DNA of 21,132 nucleotides from Candidatus Bipolaricaulota bacterium (lineage in GTDB: Bacteria > Bipolaricaulota > Bipolaricaulia > UBA7950 > UBA9294), in the NCBI GenBank assembly GCA_021159105.1, contig JAGGSM010000130.1:1-21132 (forward strand), in the 5' to 3' direction. The notes below the pieces were generated by a model, which searched no databases, was not told the origin of the DNA, and saw only the letters and a list, made by a program, of their open reading frames with translations. A program made the position numbers and the translations under genes. Positions within the stretch are counted from its first letter, which is position 1; each line of letters begins with the position of its first letter. Shown here in pieces: positions 15,367-21,132 of the stretch.

Positions 15367-15385
15367 TTAATCATTAACAGGTTAA
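15367..15385. promoter_or_regulatory. Likely MarR operator (two overlapping AT-rich palindromes)
   Basis: TTAATCATTAA (15367-15377) is a perfect palindrome. TTAAC (15374-15378) and GTTAA (15381-15385) form a second one around AG. Together they cover the inferred transcript start and touch the -10 box. Position and size suit autorepression by the MarR protein. The assignment is inferred from location. Confidence 0.6.
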
Positions 15386-15413
15386 CGATATCGCGGAGGA
15401 GGGTCATTGTCAA
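15385..15413 (-). promoter_or_regulatory. Promoter of the marR-ABC transporter operon
   Basis: On the minus strand a consensus TTGACA (15413-15408) and TATCGT (15390-15385) are 17 bases apart. It lies just past the flippase stop codon (15423-15425), so the operon starts afresh here. The leader to ATG 15339 is about 40 bases. Confidence 0.6.
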
Positions 15414-15422
15414 GGAGGAGGA

Positions 15423-16466
15423 CTAATCAGAGTTACGGGAGCTTCCCCGCACGCGGTGCCACATGCGGCCGAGCCCTTTATGAGACACATAGACCAAGCC
15501 GATGGCGACCACGAGCAGTTCGAAGAACTTGTATGAGAGGGAGAAGGCGACCGCTCCGTCCTTTGCAATGCCGACGAGGGCGAAGATGCCGATCAGGGCA
15601 GCCTCTCCGGTTCCCAATCCACCTGGTGTAAACCAAAACACAGTGGACATAATAATATTAAGTGTAAACACGAGAGAAAGCTGGGGAAACGTAAGTATCG
15701 TATGGGAAGAAAAGTAGAAGAACACAAGTGGGCGGACGTAGACGAGAAGATTAGATACCAACTGGATCAGCAGTGAGAGGAGCGTTGCTCTCCAGTGTTT
15801 GGTAAAAGCGTTGTAGACTTCATCCTCTGTCTCAGCAACCTTGTTCGCCGCCCGTTCGAGGCCCCCTTTCCAATGAGTGAAGATTCGCCCAAGCGAACGG
15901 ATAATACGGCTTATCCACTTGAAGTCTCCTGCAAAGTCAATGAGAGCGATGATGATCCAGAATGAGATGAACGGTACACCGATTAGAACTGCCTGCTTTT
16001 CGATGTGCGTCACCTGCGGGGACATAAAGGCGAAGAACCCCCCGATAAGGATAAAGAAGATGAGACTCAGACCTCCCAGGAACCGTTCGACGACTATCGT
16101 AGCGAAGATACGAGTAATCGGTGCGGAGGAGCTATCAGCGACGATCAGCGCGCGCACTGGCTCGCCGCCGAAGTAGAGCGATGGCGTGACATAGCTCACG
16201 GCAAAACCGCTAAGGCGTGCTCCAATGACGCGATGGAATGGAATCACGATACCGTACGCGCGTAGAAGGACCCACCAACCAACAACCCATGTGACCGCTG
16301 TAAGAAAGACGTTTCCCGCCAGAGACAGTATCCCCACCGCACGCAAAGAACGTATTTCTTCTAAGATATTCTCCCATCCCACATAGTGGAAAACCCCTCC
16401 CAGGAGTACTGCGCCCAGGAGGAGCGACAGGGTGATGTTTAGCACCTTCTTACTCGCCTTCTTCAT
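15423..16466 (-). CDS. Flippase-like integral membrane protein (LPG synthase TM / UPF0104 family)
   Basis: 347 residues with about eight hydrophobic segments. It begins MKKASKKVLNITLSLLLGAVLLGGVFHYVGW and carries the family features VSYVTPSLYFGGEPVRA and VVERFLGG in the middle and FTPGGLGTGEAALIGIF near the end. The family (AglD/MprF membrane part, 'lysylphosphatidylglycerol synthase TM region') moves or modifies lipid-linked molecules across the membrane. There is no aminoacyl-transferase domain, so it is not full MprF. Its neighbours are a glycosyltransferase and an alkaline-phosphatase-fold hydrolase, which suggests a glycolipid or polyprenyl-linked pathway. It starts 37 bases after the hydrolase gene without a visible SD, and its GC content looks lower than its neighbours', so it may have been added to the cluster. 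Confidence 0.82.
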   Translation of the reverse strand: MKKASKKVLNITLSLLLGAVLLGGVFHYVGWENILEEIRSLRAVGILSLAGNVFLTAVTWVVGWWVLLRAYGIVIPFHRVIGARLSGFAVSYVTPSLYFGGEPVRALIVADSSSAPITRIFATIVVERFLGGLSLIFFILIGGFFAFMSPQVTHIEKQAVLIGVPFISFWIIIALIDFAGDFKWISRIIRSLGRIFTHWKGGLERAANKVAETEDEVYNAFTKHWRATLLSLLIQLVSNLLVYVRPLVFFYFSSHTILTFPQLSLVFTLNIIMSTVFWFTPGGLGTGEAALIGIFALVGIAKDGAVAFSLSYKFFELLVVAIGLVYVSHKGLGRMWHRVRGSSRNSD

Positions 16467-16503
16467 GTTACATACTAGCGCATAATTAATGTCGGATACA
16501 AGC

Positions 16504-18135
16504 TCAGTTCAGGTACCCGAGGCCCTTTAGTCTGCGCTGGAGTTCTGCTTCTTGCTCCCGATCTCTCTCTACTTTCTTCACGTCTCTTGGCTGAGAATTC
16601 TCGCTGTAACGTGGTGGATGCGAAGCGAGCATCTCCGGCGTGAGGGCCTCCTCCCACAGTGTGCCGTCCATGTAGGTTGGGATCGGACAGTCGAGGAGGT
16701 AGAGAATGTTCGCGGCAACGTCGACGAGCCGGGCATTGTGCATCTGAAAATCGCTCTTGAACGGCTCCCCGAGTGCGCTGATCATCCCCTGCATGCGGTG
16801 GTTTCCTCTCATCAGTGCGCGATCGAACAGTCGGTTGGAGTAGAACCCGGACGCGCCGCTCCCCAGCGTGCGCAGATCGCGTGGAAGGAAGATGATCTCC
16901 GGTGCCTCTTCCAGCATCTCCCCGCGGTACACCTCCTCTCGGCGCATGACCTCGCCGCACAGTCTCTCGCCTGTGTAAGGATTGACCACGCCGCGCAGCT
17001 TCTCCATCAGCTCTGCGGTCAGCCCTTCAGCCTCGCTGTTGCCCACGATCCCCTGCGGCTCACGGCCGACGCGGTTCAGGCGGATGTGTCCCACATCGGC
17101 GTGCGAGTAGGCGCGTGTTTGCCCCCAGTCTATGTCTTCAAACGAAAGGAAGAGAGTGTTGACCAGCCGCGCTAGCCAGCTGTCCCCCACGGCATCGAAG
17201 AAGGAGTCGACCGCGCCGAGCCGGTAAGCGATTGGATAGAAGAGCATCCCCAACCGAGCCAGGCGGCGCTGCGTGAGCCCCAGGCGGAACAGCCCTTCCT
17301 TGACGCGGCTCCAGGCTCCTCTCTTGAGCTTCAAATAGCCATTGGCTGCAAGCCACGTGTTTATCGAGAAAGTGTAATCCTGCGGCCCCATGCCGTGATC
17401 GGAGAGGACGATCACCGTCGCCCCGGCTCTCCTCGCCCGATCGACCAGCCGCCCCACGCTTCTATCCACCTCCTGAAAGACATCGAGGAGGGGCTCGTTT
17501 TTCTTCAGCCCCCACATGTCGTGCTGCGCCTTGTCTGTCGTCTGGAAGTGGATCATCAACAGGTCCCAGTCCTCCTTCTGCATGAGGTATTCCGCCGCAT
17601 CCGTGCGGCCGCGCACGCTGGCGCGAAGCGAAGCCACCTTGCTCCCTAAGGTGATGAGGTGTGAGCACTCGGGGAAGAAGCGGTATCCGGGAACGGCTCT
17701 ATGCAGATCGGCGTAGGCGTCCGGTGGGAAGGAGGGGGTCCTGTCGTTCTTCGGCGCGAGCATCCCGGGGATGATAACACCGTTCACCTCGCGTGGAGGA
17801 TAGGTCATCGGAAGACCGATGCTGACCACGCGGCGCCCGCTCTGGCTCGCCAGCTCCCACAGTGTGGGGTAGCGGATATCGCTTGCGGTGACCACGCTTA
17901 TGTCGTATCCGCGGCGCTTCGTCCAGCCAAAGATCCCGTGCTTTCCCGGGTTAACGCCGGTCTGAAATGTGGCCCACGCTGGGCCGGTCAGTGGGGGAAT
18001 GGCGCTTGTCAGCTCCCCCGATGCCCCTTCTGCGAGCAGTTCGCGTAGGTGAGGGAGTTCTCCCGCTTCGAGCCAGGGGGTGATGAGAGGGAAACCGACT
18101 CCATCGAGGCCGATCACGAATACTTTCTTGCTCAC
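16504..18135 (-). CDS. Alkaline-phosphatase-superfamily phosphodiesterase / nucleotide pyrophosphatase
   Basis: 543 residues. The type I phosphodiesterase fold is shown by VIGLDGVGFPLI with metal-binding Asp11, PPLTGPAWATFQTG with Thr50 as the probable nucleophile, HFQTTDKAQHDMW with Asp and His ligands, and VIVLSDHGMGP with the Asp-His pair; a further His ligand in LMRGNHRMQG fits the second metal site. Relatives hydrolyse phosphodiesters or transfer phospho-groups, and many lie in cell-surface polysaccharide or lipid clusters. No signal peptide is seen, so it is probably cytoplasmic. The start overlaps the glycosyltransferase stop by ATGA, which means tight co-expression. The substrate cannot be told; given its neighbours it may act on a nucleotide-sugar or lipid-linked intermediate. 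Confidence 0.85.
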   Translation of the reverse strand: MSKKVFVIGLDGVGFPLITPWLEAGELPHLRELLAEGASGELTSAIPPLTGPAWATFQTGVNPGKHGIFGWTKRRGYDISVVTASDIRYPTLWELASQSGRRVVSIGLPMTYPPREVNGVIIPGMLAPKNDRTPSFPPDAYADLHRAVPGYRFFPECSHLITLGSKVASLRASVRGRTDAAEYLMQKEDWDLLMIHFQTTDKAQHDMWGLKKNEPLLDVFQEVDRSVGRLVDRARRAGATVIVLSDHGMGPQDYTFSINTWLAANGYLKLKRGAWSRVKEGLFRLGLTQRRLARLGMLFYPIAYRLGAVDSFFDAVGDSWLARLVNTLFLSFEDIDWGQTRAYSHADVGHIRLNRVGREPQGIVGNSEAEGLTAELMEKLRGVVNPYTGERLCGEVMRREEVYRGEMLEEAPEIIFLPRDLRTLGSGASGFYSNRLFDRALMRGNHRMQGMISALGEPFKSDFQMHNARLVDVAANILYLLDCPIPTYMDGTLWEEALTPEMLASHPPRYSENSQPRDVKKVERDREQEAELQRRLKGLGYLN

Positions 18136-19124
18136 TTGATGACCTCCCTGTAGGAAGAGATGAGTCCGCGGCCGACCGTGCGCAGCGAGTGCGGCAAGGC
18201 GACCTCCCTACTCGACACCTCTGGACCTTTGCTGGAGATGATATCCGAGATTGCGCTTGCAAACTCTTCTGGCGACTCCCCCATCAGGCAGTTGACACCA
18301 TCTTTCAGCCAACTGCTGTATACCGGGAGGCGACGCACGACAAGGGGCAAACCGACCGCCGCCGCCTCCAGTATCACCAGTCCCAGCGTCTCCGAGTGCG
18401 ATGGATGGAAGAGCAGGTCACAGCCGCAGTATGCCCGCTCGATATTCGGCTCGAACCCGAGAAACCTCACATTCTCGGGCTTTGCCTTCAACACTCGTTC
18501 GAAGCGCGGATTGTAGAAGAGCAGTGGACTGACGCGTGGCCCGATCCACAGGAAGTCGACTTGAGGGAGGAGCCGTGCCACCTCGAAGAACTCCTTCACC
18601 CCCTTCCTTGGGATCACCTGCCCGACCGAAAGGACCGTCTTGCGTGTGAGATTGTGCACCTTCCTGTATTCCTGGCGTGTTCGTTCGTCGAAGGAGAAAC
18701 GATCGAGATCGATCCCCCCGGAGAAGACGTGGATCGGCTTGTCCGGAGCGAGGGGGTTCAGGCTGTTTGCTGCCTGCTGCGATGGGGCGATCAGCAGATC
18801 GACGTGGCGCATGAACCAGCGAAGGTAGGCGCGATACGGGGAGACAAGCGCGTGTGACATAGTGAACGCCCCCTCGATCAGTTCCGGCGTTGTGTGCACC
18901 GTGAGGGCGACAGGCCTGCCCCGCCTGTGAGCCAGGCGAGCGTAGTGAAGCGATCGCGGCCCGATCCACTGCAGGTGGAGGACATCGTAATCCCCCCGTG
19001 GATCGGTCGTTACCTCTACCCCTTGTGCTTTGAGGGCGTGCACGGTGTTCCTCGTAGCCACACCGATTCCCGATTGATCGACCAATCCCCGTATTTCCAG
19101 ATATGAACAGACTTTTATCTTCAT
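18132..19124 (-). CDS. Glycosyltransferase, GT4-like (group 1)
   Basis: 330 residues, a compact GT-B enzyme. The N-terminal half carries the acceptor domain with an early glycine-rich loop (DQSGIGVATRN) and HLQWIGPRSLHYARL. The C-terminal donor domain has VLSVGQVIPRKGVKEFFEVA, NVRFLGFEPNIERAYCGCDL, and HPSHSETLGLVILEAAAVGLPLV, the GT4 E-x7-E signature in the form ETLGLVILEA. It transfers a sugar from an activated donor with retention of configuration. It is the first gene of a three-gene cluster with the phosphodiesterase (4-base overlap) and the flippase-like protein. ATG 19124 follows AAGGAG with short spacing. The acceptor is unknown. Confidence 0.92.
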   Translation of the reverse strand: MKIKVCSYLEIRGLVDQSGIGVATRNTVHALKAQGVEVTTDPRGDYDVLHLQWIGPRSLHYARLAHRRGRPVALTVHTTPELIEGAFTMSHALVSPYRAYLRWFMRHVDLLIAPSQQAANSLNPLAPDKPIHVFSGGIDLDRFSFDERTRQEYRKVHNLTRKTVLSVGQVIPRKGVKEFFEVARLLPQVDFLWIGPRVSPLLFYNPRFERVLKAKPENVRFLGFEPNIERAYCGCDLLFHPSHSETLGLVILEAAAVGLPLVVRRLPVYSSWLKDGVNCLMGESPEEFASAISDIISSKGPEVSSREVALPHSLRTVGRGLISSYREVIK

Positions 19125-19151
19125 CTCTCCTTGCCCACAGTCTAGAAGGGA

Positions 19152-19180
19152 AGGCTACCTGATAGTAGACCAGGTGTCAA
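19152..19180 (-). promoter_or_regulatory. Promoter of the glycosyltransferase cluster
   Basis: On the minus strand TTGACA (19180-19175) and TAGCCT (19157-19152) are 17 bases apart. The transcript would start near 19145, leaving a leader of about 20 bases to ATG 19124. Confidence 0.55.
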
Positions 19181-19210
19181 CGAGTGTCTCGCTCCCCACG
19201 CTTCAACAGC

Positions 19211-19239
19211 CAGACAAGTTGTCTAGACTGTGCTAGAAT
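19211..19239 (+). promoter_or_regulatory. Extended -10 promoter of the subtilisin gene, with a dyad at -35
   Basis: TAGAAT (19234-19239) is preceded by TGC, an extended -10 motif, and CAGACA (19211-19216) stands 17 bases upstream as a weak -35. AGACA (19212-19216) and TGTCT (19220-19224) form a dyad over the -35 box and may be an operator. Confidence 0.5.
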
Positions 19240-19252
19240 GACCGTGATATTC

Positions 19253-19271
19253 CCCAGCGGTGGTCGCTGGG
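19253..19271 (+). promoter_or_regulatory. Stem-loop in the 5' leader of the subtilisin gene
   Basis: CCCAGCG (19253-19259) pairs with CGCTGGG (19265-19271) around GTGGT. It lies within about 10 bases of the inferred transcript start and 9 bases before the AAGGAGG SD. It may protect the 5' end of the mRNA or tune translation. Confidence 0.5.
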
Positions 19272-19290
19272 TGTGCACTAAGGAGGTGCC

Positions 19291-20706
19291 ATGAGTAAGA
19301 GAATATGGTTGTTGCTGGTGGCGGTGGTACTGGTCGGGCTGTTCATCTCAGGCTGCGACACGTTCCTCGCTCCCAAGGATGCGCTCAAGCCGATGGGGGC
19401 CAACCCCGCCGGAAAGGACTACCTTGTTGTGTTCAACGGGAATGATCTTCCTAAGAATACCGATAGCCTAGTGGCGAACGCCGGCGGTCAAGTGAAGATG
19501 AAGTTTGCTCAGGTGGGAACCGTGCTTGTTACAGCGGAGGCTTCATCATTTGTCTCCGACATGTCGAGCACCGCAAGGGTGAAGTACGTTCTTCCCGACG
19601 TGAAGCTGGACTGGCTTCCGGGTGAGGACTACAAGACGGTCCTTCCTGCCGGTCAAACTGGCCCGGTGCAGGGCGGAGTGACCACGCAGAGCATCGGCGA
19701 CGATGAGTGGTTTTTCAACGCTTATCAGTGGAGTATGTACGCGATCGATGCCCCTGCTGCATGGGACGCTGGCTACACCGGTACTGGGGTGCGCGTAGCG
19801 GTCCTCGACACCGGGATCGACGCGTCTCATCCCGACCTCGCTCCAAACGTGAACGTTGCGCTCTCCACATCGTTTGTGCCCTACGAACCGTACATCGACG
19901 ATGAAGCCGGACACGGTACGCATGTGGCGGGAATCATCGCTGCTGCACACAACGGCTACGGCACTATTGGTGTCGCGCCCGACGCCGAGCTGGTGGCGGT
20001 GAAGGTCCTCGATAGCACGGGAAGCGGTGACTTCAGCTGGATGCTCAACGGCCTTCTGTACGCCAATTCCATCGGCGCTCAAGTGGTCAACCTGAGCCTC
20101 GGTGCGTACCTCCCGCGTTCCGGGATCACGTTCGAAGATGGGACGAAGATCGGCGCCAACGATATCGCGCACCTGGTAAACCTGATCACCCGCGTGATCA
20201 ATTACGTCTCGAGCAATGGGACGCTCGTTGTCGTCGCTGCCGGGAACGATTCGGCTAACCTGACCGGCGATGCCAGTTGGATCAGCATCCCCGCCGAGTG
20301 TGGCGATGCCCTCTCCATCTCCGCTACCGGACCGCAGGGGTGGGCATACGATCCCACGGTCAGCCTGGATACGCCGGCCTACATCTACACTAATTACGGG
20401 ACCGGAGTCGACTACGCTGCCCCGGGCGGCAACATCGACCCTGATCTCTATGTGAACGATACCCCTGGCTGGTGGTTAGACCTCGTGTTCAGCACTTACC
20501 CCGGCGGCTGGGCGTGGATGGCCGGAACGAGCATGGCCTGCCCTCATGTCGTGGGAGAGGCTGCGCTGATCCTGCAGGCGCACCCCGGTGCATCGGTGCA
20601 ACGAGTCGAGACGATAATCCGCCACAGCAGTGATGACCTCGGAAAACCCGGCCGCGACCAGTGGTACGGCCTCGGCCGCGTCAACGCTGCGCAAGCAGTG
20701 AAGTAG
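19291..20706 (+). CDS. Subtilisin-like (S8) serine protease, lipoprotein
   Basis: 471 residues. A lipoprotein signal ends LFISGC with Cys22 lipidated and Asp23 after it; by the enterobacterial rule Asp at +2 would keep it at the inner membrane, but that rule may not hold here. Residues about 40-110 look like an I9-type propeptide (DYLVVFNGNDLP, then VKYVLPDVKLDW). The catalytic domain has all four key residues: Asp173 in VAVLDTGID, His208 in GHGTHVAGI, oxyanion Asn319 in VVAAGND and Ser414 in GTSMACPHVVGEAAL. It should be an active, membrane-tethered, self-maturing endopeptidase. The SD AAGGAGG is ideal. Transcribed alone, divergent from the glycosyltransferase cluster. Confidence 0.95.
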   Translation: MSKRIWLLLVAVVLVGLFISGCDTFLAPKDALKPMGANPAGKDYLVVFNGNDLPKNTDSLVANAGGQVKMKFAQVGTVLVTAEASSFVSDMSSTARVKYVLPDVKLDWLPGEDYKTVLPAGQTGPVQGGVTTQSIGDDEWFFNAYQWSMYAIDAPAAWDAGYTGTGVRVAVLDTGIDASHPDLAPNVNVALSTSFVPYEPYIDDEAGHGTHVAGIIAAAHNGYGTIGVAPDAELVAVKVLDSTGSGDFSWMLNGLLYANSIGAQVVNLSLGAYLPRSGITFEDGTKIGANDIAHLVNLITRVINYVSSNGTLVVVAAGNDSANLTGDASWISIPAECGDALSISATGPQGWAYDPTVSLDTPAYIYTNYGTGVDYAAPGGNIDPDLYVNDTPGWWLDLVFSTYPGGWAWMAGTSMACPHVVGEAALILQAHPGASVQRVETIIRHSSDDLGKPGRDQWYGLGRVNAAQAVK

Positions 20707-20800
20707 GATATTAACATGCGGTTCCTTGTCGTTTCGAGTGGGTAACTAAAGAGAAATGGTCGAACGCCAAGACTCGGACAGAGATGTAGAACTGCTTTAC

Positions 20801-20827
20801 CACGAAGGACACGAAGAGCACGAAGGA
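20801..20827 (+). repeat. Tandem nonamer CACGAAGRR x3, left copy
   Basis: CACGAAGGA, CACGAAGAG and CACGAAGGA follow each other without gaps, preceded by TTTAC. A matching set in inverted orientation lies at 20909-20935. The pattern also occurs in weaker form at 7195-7212. Confidence 0.8.
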
Positions 20828-20908
20828 GGAGGACAAAGCACTTGATCTTGCTTGAAAGCTATTGATATTACACAACAATTACCGCATTCGACAGCTCATG
20901 GATCTCCA

Positions 20909-20935
20909 TTCTTCGTGTCCTTCGTGCTCTTCGTG
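20909..20935 (-). repeat. Tandem nonamer CACGAAGRR x3, right inverted copy
   Basis: On the minus strand the units read CACGAAGAG, CACGAAGGA and CACGAAGAA, preceded by TTCAC. With the left copy it can form a long hairpin of up to 18 uninterrupted pairs. Confidence 0.8.
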
Positions 20936-20989
20936 GTGAATTCTTGGTATCACTTCCGCATGAACGGCCATTAGAGGTCATTACCCACT

Positions 20990-21016
20990 CCTGTCTGCCT
21001 CGCTGGCACAGGCAGG
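20990..21016. repeat. Hairpin insertion in the right arm of the inverted repeat
   Basis: CCTGTCTG (20990-20997) pairs with CAGGCAGG (21009-21016), one G-T pair included, around CCTCGCTGGCA. It forms most of the 30 bases (20991-21020) that separate the two parts of the right arm and are absent from the left arm. Confidence 0.55.
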
Positions 21017-21132
21017 CGAAGAAACGACAAGGAACCAAAGAATAGAGCAGTTAAAGAAGCTGCTTGGCGATCACTGTGCCCGACGTTGTGCTGTTGAGTC
21101 GTGTCTTAACGTGGCAGACCAGCTGCTACCGG

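Larger units (their letters stand above)
20720..21036. repeat. Nested inverted-repeat element (about 317 bases)
   Basis: The ends are a perfect 16-base inverted repeat: GGTTCCTTGTCGTTTC (20720-20735) and GAAACGACAAGGAACC (21021-21036). Next to the left end is GAGTGGGTAA (20736-20745), and its complement TTACCCACTC (20981-20990) lies near the right end, displaced by 30 extra bases. Inside, two triplets of a nonamer face each other (20801-20827 and 20909-20935). No transposase is encoded. It resembles a non-autonomous fold-back or MITE-like element. No target duplication was recognised. Confidence 0.65.
20707..21132. other. Gene-free stretch at the window end
   Basis: Apart from the nested inverted repeat no gene is supported. 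From 20964 the plus strand is open to the window edge and its last part reads protein-like (EQLKKLLGDHCARR near 21045-21086), but it has no credible start or SD. The final bases could belong to a gene that continues outside. Confidence 0.4.

Noticed and set aside
16475..16960. Overlapping minus-strand frame of 161 codons inside the phosphodiesterase gene
   Set aside because: Arg- and Gly-rich composition typical of a shifted frame in GC-rich DNA, and it lies fully over a well-supported gene.
20801..20935. CRISPR array
   Set aside because: The units are 9 bases, tandem without spacers and inverted between the two blocks; no cas genes are near.
20964..21132. Plus-strand open stretch to the window edge
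   Set aside because: No start codon with SD, overlaps the right arm of the inverted repeat, and cannot be judged without the following sequence.

Overview
The window is bacterial chromosomal DNA, fairly GC-rich (by eye about 55-60 %) and densely coded. Genes sit in short operons with overlapping starts and stops, purine-rich Shine-Dalgarno (SD) sites and sigma70-type promoters. No rRNA, tRNA or CRISPR is visible, so the organism cannot be placed firmly. The gene set is a single-chain aconitase of the 'putative' (Aquifex-like) type, a YacL-type PIN-TRAM protein, MEP-pathway IspD, a divergent FtsEX pair, exported lipoproteins and WD40/TolB-like beta-propeller repeats. It fits a deep-branching, possibly anaerobic or thermophilic lineage; Candidatus Bipolaricaulota (Acetothermia) is my best guess, by inference only.

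Layout. (1) 1-2514, plus strand: the 3' end of miaA, then nnr and tatD, translationally coupled. (2) 2515-3233: a non-coding stretch with a three-way-junction inverted repeat (2558-2613), then a hicB-hicA toxin-antitoxin pair on the minus strand, each gene broken by an apparent one-base deletion. (3) 3240-5131: a GC-poor gene for a secreted TIM-barrel glycosidase-like protein with its own promoter and a closing stem-loop. (4) 5158-7139, minus: aconitase with a strong promoter and an operator-like palindrome in its leader. (5) 7140-7499: non-coding, with degenerate repeats. (6) 7500-9738, minus: PIN-TRAM protein, TolB-like lipoprotein and ispD. (7) 9739-12266, plus: prmC, ftsE, ftsX, driven from a promoter whose -35 region overlaps that of the divergent PIN-TRAM operon. 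(8) 12264-12302: a phased triple palindrome between convergent genes. (9) 12299-15413, minus: a MarR-type regulator, an exported protein, and an ABC ATPase plus MacB-like permease. (10) 15423-19180, minus: glycosyltransferase, alkaline-phosphatase-fold hydrolase and a polytopic flippase-like membrane protein. (11) 19211-20706, plus: a subtilisin-like lipoprotein protease. (12) 20707-21132: no supported gene, but a nested inverted repeat built from CACGAAGRR nonamers.

How the genes work together. The housekeeping parts cover metabolite repair (nnr), tRNA modification (miaA), isoprenoid synthesis (ispD), the TCA cycle (aconitase) and release-factor methylation (prmC). The accessory parts are mostly envelope-related: two FtsX-fold ABC systems, one glycan/lipid transfer cluster, a secreted glycosidase and a surface protease. 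The most unusual points are the FtsE homologue, which has lost its LSGGQ signature, catalytic glutamate and H-loop histidine beside an intact FtsX; the double-frameshifted hicBA; and three kinds of palindromic repeat structure in the intergenic DNA. I did not find a clear new defence or mobile system.
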